DNA from: Rhizodiscina lignyota
Taxonomy: Eukaryota > Ascomycota > Dothideomycetes > Aulographales > Rhizodiscinaceae
DNA: 64,000 nucleotides
Assembly: GCA_010015805.1 (NCBI GenBank)
Contig: ML978131.1
Location: forward strand, 124,001 to 188,000
Direction of reading: 5' to 3'
The notes under the pieces are model-generated. The model ran no database searches and was not told the origin of the DNA. It saw only the letters and a program-made list of their open reading frames with translations. The stretch's first letter is position 1. The number at the start of each line of letters is the position of its first letter. Positions 33,511-42,459 of this stretch are shown piece after piece. A program made the position numbers and the translations under genes.

Positions 33511-33670
33511 CAGAGGGTAACCGCGTCGGTTCGCAAGCTTGCTACCTTGAAGCCACACGCTATGCCAAAACACATTAATTTGGGCCGTATTTTTAAGCCG
33601 AAACGCTCAGGACAGCTCAAGTAGATGGCTTTCCACTAGCAGGCATGCGAACCGACGCGGTTACCTTCTG
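33511..33670. mobile_element. 160-bp MITE with TA target duplication
   Basis: Terminal inverted repeats of 34 bp (33511-33544 and 33637-33670) match at 31 of 34 positions, including a perfect 20-bp block GGTAACCGCGTCGGTTCGCA. TA dinucleotides flank both ends (33509-33510 and 33671-33672), the target-site duplication of the Tc1/mariner (Fot1/pogo) superfamily. The interior is too short to code for a transposase, so it is non-autonomous. Confidence 0.88.
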
Positions 33671-33932
33671 TAGTATCTTACCTATCCAGGCAGTAAACGC
33701 ACAGGCGGATTTCCTCTCTTGCATCAATCCACGAGCTCGCTGTGTGCTTCCGACACAGACTTTGCCTTGTATCTATAAGCGCTAAAACTGAAGGACAGGA
33801 TTTTCACGGTCCATATTCGAGCGTGGCTGTAGACGCGGACCATCAAACGAACTCTAAGTTTATCACTTCCTAGCCGAAATTGTAATATCACAGACGTACA
33901 CCAGTCTGAAAGCCCGTAGCTCTGATTATTAA

Positions 33933-34331
33933 TCACGGCGCTGCGTCGGTGCTTGTTTCACCGCCATCCTCTACTGCTCCCTTAGCAAGCAAGCCACTTT
34001 CTTCAGAGTCATCCTGTGCATCCACTCTTTTATCAACAGATCTTCGGGAAAGAAGGAAGAACGCCCCCGAAGTTACCAAGGATATCAGGAGGACCGTAAG
34101 AGCCGCAAGGTTTTGAAGTGTGCTCAGCCCAATCGTTCGGCTCGAGCTGTTGTTTCCGAAGTTTAGGGCGTTCGTCGTGGCCAGTGGTGGAGGCGTCCCG
34201 GGAAGCGTCAGATTCTCCTTATCGTAACTTGCTGTTGCATAGGGAGTTGGGTAGGTGTCGTGTGCGTGCATGTAGTACCATGTGCCGCCAATCTCGAGCA
34301 CGCTGAGGATATCGCTTGCCGCTGTTGACAT
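33933..34331 (-). CDS. Small single-pass membrane protein, unknown
   Basis: Single exon, 132 aa. I do not recognise it. There is no cleavable signal; about 73 polar residues with several N-x-[ST] sites (NLT, NNSSS) precede one membrane segment near residues 75-95 (AALTVLLISLVTSGAFFLL). A basic stop-transfer (SRRSVDKR) and an acidic tail follow, so the N-terminus is probably outside or lumenal (type I or III). It is head-to-head with the HXXHC gene at 34884 and fits the alternating-strand layout of the cluster, which favours a real gene. No function is proposed. Confidence 0.5.
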   Translation of the reverse strand: MSTAASDILSVLEIGGTWYYMHAHDTYPTPYATASYDKENLTLPGTPPPLATTNALNFGNNSSSRTIGLSTLQNLAALTVLLISLVTSGAFFLLSRRSVDKRVDAQDDSEESGLLAKGAVEDGGETSTDAAP

Positions 34332-34883
34332 TGCGGTTTGTTGCCTCTTAACCTAGGGCCTAGGCCGAAGAGTATCGGAATTAATTATGAAAGACTCGGA
34401 CCAAAAATTCTAAAGACGAAGACTGAAAGACGGTTGAAATGAAAGAGCGGACAGAGTCGGTATTGAATCTCACTTCCCAGCAAGTATCGAATCATTTCGA
34501 TAAGCTAAGTGATTATTTTTGTCCTTCCACAGCTCAGAATAGGGGAGCATTTCCTCACCCTGATTTCGTATAGCCGAAATGACTGCACGCTGACAGATAC
34601 GTATGCATTAAGATCTGCCCTTGACACGGTCCACTGTCACAAGGGGGCAATTAACAGTTGACAACCTGAAAGGATTGACGTTAGTCCCGTTGATCATCAT
34701 GTGCAGTCCATGAAGCTCAGAGACACTTCGGATTGAGTAATTTGGCGACACCGTACGACTCAGCAGCTTCTTTCGTACCCTTTCCGGTAGTAACATTCTC
34801 AGTCTTAATTCTCGACCACTTGAAACTTTCTACGACACGGCCGGTTCTACAACTATAAAACACCCATCATCAGATTTGCATCC
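34332..34883. promoter_or_regulatory. Divergent promoter, small membrane protein / HXXHC gene
   Basis: About 0.55 kb. It contains the 12-bp site at 34751-34762 also found upstream of the UstYa-like gene at 35568. TATAAAA lies at 34854-34860, only 24 nt before the ATG at 34884, which is too close for a normal TATA-to-ATG distance unless the leader is extremely short. Confidence 0.45.
34751..34762 (-). promoter_or_regulatory. Shared 12-bp promoter motif, copy 1
   Basis: Reads TGAGTCGTACGG on the minus strand, identical to 36721-36732. The CGG end is the half-site type bound by Zn2Cys6 regulators such as the one coded at 39336. Confidence 0.35.
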
Positions 34884-35492
34884 ATGGCCTTCTACCACCG
34901 ACTGCATCACGAGGACCAAAACTCAAGCGAAGAAGAATTGGCTCGGACATTCGTACCGCGCTCGACGAAGCCTGTTTTGACCTCAATCATTGGGATCGTT
35001 GCGGGAATCGGCACAATCATTCTGATTACCTCTGCTCTGTTCTACAGACCATGGCATCACCAAGAGATCAAGAGCTGCGGCAGCAGCCCTGAGGAAGCTG
35101 AGAGGAATGGTTGCAAGTTCGACATCATGATGAGCGCGTGGTTACCCTCTCAGTGTTCCAATCGTACCCTGTCCGAAGAATATTTAAACCAATACAATTG
35201 GCAGTGGTACGCGGATCCGCAACTCGTCGAGGTATTTTCTCTCGAGCAAATGCGAAAAGGGCAGCATCGCTTTGCTTGGACTACTCCGGATTTCCACGTC
35301 ACGCACTGTGCTTACATGCTGGAGCGAATGGTTCGGTCGATGAAAATGGACGGTGAAAAGTGGGCGGACAGCGATTCAGTCGATATCAAGCATGTGCATC
35401 ATTGCGCAGACAGCCTGTTGCAGGAACCGTATAATAAAGATGGAAATTTCACACGGGTCATGGTTGGATATCTCTCATGTGTCAAATTATAG
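34884..35492 (+). CDS. Short HXXHC membrane protein with CG...GC...FD motif (paralogue)
   Basis: Single exon, 202 aa. A cytosolic tail of about 30 residues, a membrane anchor near 31-53 (VLTSIIGIVAGIGTIILI), then CGSSPEEAERNGCKFDIMM, NWQWYADPQL, TTPDFHVTHCAYMLERM with HVTHC at 138-142, and HVHHC at 170-174. The order and spacing match the gene at 31245-31891, so the two are paralogues, one intronless. The paired HXXHC motif suggests a UstYa-superfamily oxidase facing the secretory lumen. Its stop codon is 75 bp from that of the convergent UstYa-like gene. Confidence 0.87.
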   Translation: MAFYHRLHHEDQNSSEEELARTFVPRSTKPVLTSIIGIVAGIGTIILITSALFYRPWHHQEIKSCGSSPEEAERNGCKFDIMMSAWLPSQCSNRTLSEEYLNQYNWQWYADPQLVEVFSLEQMRKGQHRFAWTTPDFHVTHCAYMLERMVRSMKMDGEKWADSDSVDIKHVHHCADSLLQEPYNKDGNFTRVMVGYLSCVKL

Positions 35493-35567
35493 ATTGTGGA
35501 TTTGACAGTGGACAGGTCGTATAGTCCTAACGAGCCGAGAGGTGCTATGCGACTTCCTTACAATGCA

Positions 35568-36694
35568 TTAGTTTTCATGATTGGAGTCTGATGGTTTGCC
35601 ATGTTGATCGCCTTTGAGATGGTCCTCCATCCAAATCTTCTCCTGATCAGATATCTCAAATCCTTGCCTTTGTATACCCTTTGTCCAGTTCGGGCTGTCA
35701 CCAGTAGTATTGCGCTTTGAGGCCCAGTCCCACACATGGTCAAAATTCTTGCATTCAAACGTCTGCATGTGGGAGAGGCTATAAGCATAGTGCTCCTCTG
35801 ACCATTCAAACGTTTGCGGTGTTATATCACCACTGCACATTAGGCCCACGCGAATATGCTCCAGGCAATGATCTTTCAGCAATCAGTAGAGGCAATCGAA
35901 AGCGGTAGGGCGCAAGTCAAACCTAAGTGAAATTCCCACCAGCTCAAAGGACCGTCATTTTGCCAGTTAAGATCAACAGGGCGCCAGATCTGCTCCCTCA
36001 GCATCGACTGCAAGTGGTCAATTAATCTCTTTCGGGTGCAAAGAGAAAATGAAACGTACCAGACAGTGTAATTCATGAAAGACGTTTAACTCTGTCATAT
36101 ATTTCCCTGGATTGCGAATATCTTTCGCACTCGAATGAACCATTCGAGCGTGTTCCTCGGGCGAGATGCTCACCATGCCAACTTCAATTGCTCTATCAAC
36201 ACTCATTGTTCTGGCAGATAGGTACTTGGGTACATACCACTGAGTAGTTTATCCCAAGCGCCATCGGATATGTTTGAAGGGCGTCCCATGAAATCTGATG
36301 GGGAATTCACCCCGTCATACTCCAATCTCCCAGTTGTGAGGTGGAGATCATCGTATATATCTGAAAACATCAGGATCGAAACATATATAGAAGCAATGGG
36401 GTTGATACTCGGCCAAGCAGGTCCATCAGCCTTGTCGTCACTCTCCCATTTGATGCCAATGCCCATCCATACTGCCCCAAAGATAGAGAGCTCGAAAGAT
36501 ATTAGGAGGAAATGAAGGATCCATGGCAAATACTGCAAGACGCGCCTCTGCTTGCCATTCCATCGAACGATATTTTTGGTGAACTTCTCTTGCTGAGCAT
36601 GATCTTCGAAGTCGGGGTCTGATAAAAGCGTAACGGATGTCTCTTCCTGTTCTATCCCATGGGTGTCGTTGGGTACTGGGTGATACTCCGCCAT
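35568..36694 (-). CDS. UstYa-like (DUF3328) oxidase
   Basis: Exons on the minus strand are 36694-36238, 36190-36060, 36007-35923 and 35872-35568, giving 325 aa. A membrane anchor lies near residues 53-78. Canonical UstYa sequence follows: SISPEEHARM, LNVFHELHCL (HELHC at 191-195), then HLDHCLEHIRVGLMCSGDI (HLDHC at 223-227), and a tail with W. The acceptor of the first intron (GATAGAG) was chosen because it is the only nearby one that keeps the frame and restores the family spacing; this is the weakest junction. It is head-to-head with the tyrosinase gene, a pairing expected in dikaritin-type RiPP clusters. Confidence 0.87.
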
Positions 36695-37254
36695 ATCGCA
36701 ACGCTTGAAAATTGTACAGGTGAGTCGTACGGAGTGACTGTGGTACGGTTGTAATGAGGAGCCTCGCTCGAGGGTGTCTTACAGCCCTAAATGTCAGCGG
36801 CAAACTCCGACTTGGATCGGCAACATGATTCTCGAAAAGAGAAACCATATTAATCAGAGTTAAGGAGTAGTAGCTTATGGGACATGGGTGGTTCGTAGCA
36901 TATCTCGCGTCATCCCTGAAGCCAGCCGGAAATGGTAGGGCTACTTTAGTGCTGACATGATTGAAATAAAGCTCTGGGCTAATACAGGGATTCGTTAACG
37001 GACTCTACGGGCGGCTTCCTTAACCTAGTGCCCGTGAATCATTCAGCTTGAATCCAGCTCGACAGTTGTCAGTCCGGCTGGCCAGGCTTCCCCACTCACG
37101 TGTCGCATTAGAGAACTCGCATCGTCCTGGATATCGCTCTGACTCTCGCGGTCCGGATGGTTCCACGCTCATTGTATATTCCAATACCAGATGAGGTACA
37201 AGATGAAGATGAAGGAGCAGAGATCGAAACTGAAACGAATGAGTATGGCTCTTC
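36695..37254. promoter_or_regulatory. Divergent promoter, UstYa-like gene / tyrosinase
   Basis: About 0.56 kb between head-to-head genes. It contains the shared 12-bp motif at 36721-36732, a further GTACGG at 36743-36748, and TCCGGA near 37152. Confidence 0.45.
36721..36732 (+). promoter_or_regulatory. Shared 12-bp promoter motif, copy 2
   Basis: TGAGTCGTACGG, identical to the minus-strand copy at 34751-34762. It lies 27 bp upstream of the UstYa-like start, so it could equally be 5' UTR. Confidence 0.35.
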
Positions 37255-38482
37255 TTGGAAGATGTTGTAACCTGTTCTGTACTGATGATGTACAGCGCCA
37301 CTTCCTCAAGTCTACCAACCTCGAATCCTTCACCGTCTTTTAACTGGACTTTGCTGTCGTGGCTTGGTTTACTCGCTCTTATAGTGGTGGCTATTTTTCT
37401 ACTCAAAAGTCACACCGGCAAGTCTGTCTCGCACAGTGGGTCCAGTGAACTGCTTCGCCAATGCAGCAATGCCACTCTTCGAAGAGAATGGAGAAGCCTT
37501 TCGACAGCGGAAAAGCTAGACTACGTTGAAGCCGTCCAGTGCTTATACAAGAAGCCCTCTCCAATGAGGCCAAATACCACAATATACGAAGATTTCGCTT
37601 GGACGCATAATCGCCACGCCAACGAAAGTAAGAATCAATGAAGGAGTGTGGAGTAACATGTTGAGCTAACGCCACACTGAAGCCCATCAAACGGCAGCCT
37701 TGTTACCGTGGCACAGATACTATATTTCGATCTACGAAAAGGCATTACAGCATTACTGCGGGTATAAGGGAACTTTGGTGTAAGGCCCCCCCCTTGCTGC
37801 AGAGAAACATTTTACTGACGGCTTCGAAGATACTGGAACTGGGCACTCGACTGGGAAGAGCCCGCCAATTCTCCAATCTTCGATCCCGACACGGGCTTGG
37901 GAGGGGATGGCATTGCTGGCGGTGCTGTGACACCTTCGTTCGGACATTGCCTGCATGACGGGCCCTTTGCACATTTCAGAGCACTATACGTGAACTCAAG
38001 ATATGCTCCTCATTGTCTCGCTCGAGGATTTGGGGATGCAAATCAACAGGGCCGATTCTCGGGATCCCCGTACAGACCGCAAGCCATGAAAGAGATACTG
38101 GCAGCTGAAACTTATGAAGCATTCTTGGAGCGGCTGCTTTCGGCACATCGCGCGGTTCACAACGGGGTCGGCGGAGATTTCCAAAGTAACACGGCGCCAT
38201 ACGGTAGATTCCGACAGTTTATCACCCTTTGGTCGTTGCTGATTCGCTGTTATAACAGATCCGTTGTTCTTCCTGCATCATACCCAAGTCGACCGTCTAT
38301 GGTGGATATGGCAACATAAGAAGGCGGATTCGAGGTTGACAGATTACAGCGGAAATGTTGATATATCCAGTAATGAGTCGGCCTCTCTTGACGATCCACT
38401 GCGCATGGATCCCATGGCGGCCACAGTAATGGTTTCTACTGTAATGAGCACAGAGACAGATCTTCTTTGTTACTCGTATTAA
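37255..38482 (+). CDS. Tyrosinase, membrane-anchored (UstQ-like)
   Basis: Exons are 37255-37627, 37683-37779, 37830-38203 and 38259-38482, giving 355 aa; ATGs at 37285 and 37288 are alternative starts. A membrane segment lies near residues 33-50 (LLSWLGLLALIVVAIFLL). CuA ligands fit H118, H126 and H135 (THNRH, ETHQTAALLPWHR). CuB ligands lie in AHRAVHNGVGG and DPLFFLHHTQVDRLWW. GTLVYWNWALDWEE and SPIFDPDTGLGGDG are typical of the small tyrosinases of fungal RiPP clusters, where UstQ oxidises the core Tyr. It is shorter than melanogenic tyrosinases and has no large C-terminal lid domain. Each splice junction restores a conserved motif. Confidence 0.9.
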
Positions 38483-38538
38483 TAAGCTGGAGTAATACTC
38501 CCAATGGTACGATCGAGGAATTCCAACACAACACCTAG

Positions 38539-38850
38539 ATGTTGGGAACGATAGAGAACCAAAATTCTATTAAACTGTATCAGACAAACCTGTCAGAGGA
38601 AGTCGCTTGGTGTTCGTTGAGCTATTGCTGGGGCGGAGACCAAGTATTCAAACTTACCAAGGCTCGAATGGATGACTACTTCCGGCAGATAGCCCTCCAC
38701 GACCTTCCTGCTACGCTGCGTGATGCTGTTCGTATGAAGGAACCCTCGAATACTCGAGCATAGTGCTTTCAAGAACGTATGCTTTCGCGACGCGTGCTCG
38801 ATTACGGAACCACACAACTGCGACTTATTTGCCGAAGCAAAAGCTCTTCG
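38539..38850 (+). pseudogene. HET-domain gene relic, internally deleted
   Basis: The first piece (NSIKLYQT, CSLSYCWGGDQVFKLTK, LPATLRDAVR) is the start of a heterokaryon-incompatibility (HET) domain. The segment that should read YLWIDSLCI is missing. After a stop codon at 38761-38763 a later HET piece follows in the same frame (CFQERMLSRRVLDYGTTQL, the usual W-x-LQER-x-LS-x-R). An internal deletion of roughly 60-80 codons and no continuing C-terminal part make this a fragment, not a working gene. Confidence 0.75.
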
Positions 38851-39335
38851 CCATGAAGGTCAACACGACACGTTCTCCACTGATCCAGGCTTGGACGATA
38901 GGGGAGGCTGTGCCAAAGCGAAAAAGCTTTCAGAGAATTATGGCAAGAAGTCGCTACTCTCACATCAAAACTTCAAAAGTAAAGTTGTTGCAGGGAAATC
39001 CGCTTCAGGTTTAGGTGGTCGTCCCATTACGGTTTAGCTCATTTTTCTGAGAGCTGTTTTAGCATGTGTTAAAATTTGTCACAATTGTGACGTTGCGCGC
39101 ATGTCAAGCAAAGCCTTCGGTCCGCCAAGAGCCCCCCTAATGGCTGCTGACCGTTACTGCACAGGCCGATCAGCATAACTCTCCGGCTGGGCGACCTCGC
39201 AAGGTTTACCAGGAACAGCCGTCGCTCCACTACCTACAGTTTCTCCCTTCGCTCATAACCTCTTCTTCTTCTCATGCATCCCCGTTAATCATTGAACTTG
39301 TTAACGTCGGACCGCGTGCAGCACTTGGCAACATC
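38851..39335. promoter_or_regulatory. Upstream region of the cluster Zn2Cys6 regulator
   Basis: About 0.5 kb. It includes a near-palindrome GTCACAATTGTGAC at 39078-39091 and a CT-rich stretch near 39238-39275 (TTCTCCC...CTTCTTCTTCTCAT) shortly before the ATG at 39336. Confidence 0.45.
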
Positions 39336-41038
39336 ATGGCAGACCCTCCTATGATAAAAAGAACACGAGCACGCGTGCCAAGAGTGCGGACTGGATGCAT
39401 CACCTGCAAGTGCGTTTCTTACATTTGTGTCAAGCCTTGAGGAAACTGACAGGGACCCAAAGGATACGACATCTCAAGTGCGACGAAGAGAAGCCATCCT
39501 GTCGACAATGCATCTCCGCTGGCTTCAAGTGTGATGGCTACAAGCCTCCCCAACCAACCAAGCCTCGAGAGACCGCAGCGACGAGCACTTCGGTCGATGT
39601 TGTAGCACCGCTGGCAGCCCAGAAGAGACTGTTGCCAAATCCTGGTTGCTACGAGCTCAAGCTGTACCAGCGCTACGTAGCTCCGAAGCTCTCCAGTTAC
39701 TCTGACGCTGGTTTTTGGAACGTTCTTATTCCGCAAATGTCACAGACAGAGCCTGCAATACGACACGTGGTGGTTGCGATCTGTGCTGTGCACAGGGATA
39801 TTGAGTCTATTCGCAGCTACTCTCGACTGAGCGTCCTCCGGCCTAACCCTCTGGCCATGAAAGAGGCCAGCCAGGCCATGCAAAGCCTCTCGCAGAGGAT
39901 CAACTCGGATCCCAGTTCAAGCCTTGTTCCCCTAGTCGCCTGTCTGCTCTTTACGTGCCTAGAGCTTCTCTGTGGCAACTTCGAAACTGCAATCGTCCAC
40001 GTGGCGAATGGCTTTAGGATCCTCAACGGTCTCAGTTCTGCTGAGCTTGCCGGAAGGTCACATCAACAGATCGCAGAAACGAACACGATTGAGAAGGAGG
40101 TCGCACCGGTATTCCAGCACCTGAGCGTGCTTTGCCTGCTGTTCGGGCAGACGCATGCATTCGATACTGCCGGCCATGTTGCAACAACAGAATTCGCTAC
40201 GTTCACATCGTTGGGAAACGCCCGACTTAATCTGTTCGAGCTGTTCAGCCAAGTCTTCCGCTTCATCAAAGTTGCCAGTAATAAGGCTGATAAGGGGAGC
40301 ATTGACGTGACAGATCTCATTGAAAAGGTTAAATTTGAGCGGCGGCTGCAGCACTGGTACAGCTGTATGGAGCAGTATGTAGAAACTGCAGCCAAATCAG
40401 GCCGCCATGTCGACGAGAATGCGGTGAATATCTTGCGCATGCACCACCGTACCATACTTGTTTGGCTCTCAGTGTGCCTCTCCGTAGACGGAGCTGACCT
40501 CGATCTTCACACATCCAACTTTGAAGAAATTGTCCGCCTCTGCGAGAGCATCGCGCGTAATTCACCCGGTTCAACAACCACCTCGCCGCCCCAAACACCA
40601 GGACATAATAAATTCTCATTTGGCATGGGTATGATACCATCACTCTACTGGGTTGCAAGGGAGTGTCGCGATTCCACAATCCGTAAAAGGGCGTTGGACC
40701 TGCTCCTAAAAGCGCCACTCCGCGAAAGTCTTTGGGATGCGCACGTTTTTTCCAAGATTGCCGAGCGCGCCAAGGCTATAGAGGAGTCTCAAAAGCACAG
40801 TCAGAAAACGCTCTCTCCGGAAGACTGCTTGCGAGGAGGTCTCTCATTGACGTCAGATCATAAAATTCGTCCTGAGCTACCTGTACACAACTTCAAACGT
40901 GTCCGGACTTACAGGATCCACAACACTCTCATTTCGAACAACTGGTCTGCCGATCAAAGATCAAGAGTCACGTTTCGTGCGAAGCCATGGGGACCACTCG
41001 GCGCATGGCACATATGGGATGATTTTGTCTATCTATGA
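39336..41038 (+). CDS. Zn2Cys6 transcription factor (candidate cluster regulator)
   Basis: Exons are 39336-39409 and 39463-41038, giving 549 aa. The 53-nt intron splits the zinc cluster: CITCKIRHLKC, DEEKPSCRQCISAGFKC (CX2CX6CX6CX2CX6C), then DGYKPP. The remaining 480 residues are mainly helical, with GCYELKLYQRYVAPKLSSYS, SCLELLCGNFETAIVHVANG-like sequence near LELLCGNFETAIVHV, and the typical layout of the fungal-specific (Fungal_trans_2) regulators often found in secondary-metabolite clusters. Position at the right end of the HXXHC/tyrosinase block suggests it controls that block. The ATG lies 25 codons before the first zinc-ligand Cys region. Confidence 0.9.
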
Positions 41039-42459
41039 CAGTGACACGCTCGTCACCATCTACAGCTAAGCTTGAGATGTGGAGCTTCCGGCTCGATGCC
41101 GTTCGTGGGTCCCTCGGCTATGCCGTACTACGATCATATACGTTAAAAGCTCTATCAAGAGTGCCTTGAGTGGCAGTCATCCGGATAGAGTCTCAGTCCT
41201 CGGATCGTATCAGTATGCTGTATCTGTAGTCAGGCCGTCAGAGTGGACGTGCTTTCATCGCAGTCCACTCCAGGTCTTGCTCATTCATCTCATGTTCCAT
41301 TGGTACAAGACAATAAAGTCACCAACGGCTTGAATGATAGCAATAAGGTGAAGTATCGTAAATGGAGGCTGTGAGGGCAGCGAGATGAGGCTGTCAAGTT
41401 ATCTTTCGAGGATGCGAGAGTTCGAGGGAGACTGAAGCCACGAGGGATCGGGCCTCTAAAGTGAGAAAGGCAAAGCAACTGTCCACAAATCATCTGTACT
41501 AGCAATTAATATGCTATGGAGGTAAGATGGGTAGGCCGAGCAGAAAGATCAACAGCAATGAGTAATCAAACGAAGCGATATCGATTGTGCGGTGCCTTGA
41601 GACGTTCAAGTACAAGCACTCGCGACGATATGACCTATTGAATGACAAGGTGCGATAGTAGAGCTTGTAAACTCTGACGCATACAATCGATCCGGGTGGA
41701 AGCAGGACCCCAACCAATATATGCGTAGATATGAGCCCCAATGACCAAAGTGATCAAAGCTCTATCGTGACTTTAACGTCAGGAGCTGTTGGACGGGCCC
41801 TCATTCATCTGTTCTGCTGCAGAATCTAGGAAGGATCCAATAAGCAATAAACATATTCCTTGCCACTGTCTACGCGTCACGACATGTTTACCGTTTCGTT
41901 TGTGGTCTCTACTTCTAGCCGGCTCTCCCGTAATTGCGTATGATTGGAGGTATGTCGCGCTCGTTGATTGGCTGCACCGTAACTTCAAGCGACGCACAGT
42001 TCTTGGCGGCTGTACGATTTCGTATACTTCTTTCATGCCACATAATAAAGCAGTTCTGTGCTTGAATGGGTCGGGTGCAAACTACGAGCTACCCAATCTC
42101 CACGCTCCGAGCGGCGTGATCATTGGCCGGCCTGCGGCGCATGGTGGGCAACGACACAACACCAGTGGTGGTGAGTGGAGGCTAAGCACAGTGTTCGAGG
42201 GCTGTGACCTCACATCCAAATCTCAGTATCCTCATTCGAATCTAGTTCGGACCGAATCACCCCTGGTAAGGGATGATCACTCTTCATATAAACCCTCCCA
42301 ACCTTTCCTTTACTACTTGCACATCGCCCCCTTCCCATCCTCAACAGCATCATTTCAGTAGCTCGAGCAATCCAACACGTCCAGATATTTACAGAAGCCT
42401 CTATCGCCTCAAGATTGGCAACTTAAACTATCCTTTCCATCTAATTCCAGTCAAGCTTC
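41039..42459. other. Intergenic, no supported gene; Ytp1 promoter
   Basis: About 1.4 kb. Several open frames are present but without family motifs. A TATAAA box at 42287-42292 followed by a CT-rich tract up to 42470 marks the Ytp1 promoter. Confidence 0.55.
42287..42292 (+). promoter_or_regulatory. TATA box of the Ytp1-like gene
   Basis: TATAAA 170 bp before the ATG at 42460, followed by a pyrimidine-rich tract (CTCCCAACCTTTCCTTTACT), the usual fungal core-promoter layout. Confidence 0.55.

Larger units (their letters stand above)
32628..33932. other. Intergenic between peptide gene and small membrane-protein gene
   Basis: About 1.3 kb holding the 3' part of the peptide transcript, a short ACGGCCGCC tandem repeat (33262-33287), an inverted pair (33412-33479) and a complete MITE (33511-33670). 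No protein gene is supported. Confidence 0.6.

Noticed and set aside
41789-42361. 190-codon plus-strand open frame before Ytp1
   Set aside because: No recognisable motifs; it overlaps the TATA box and CT-rich promoter of Ytp1.
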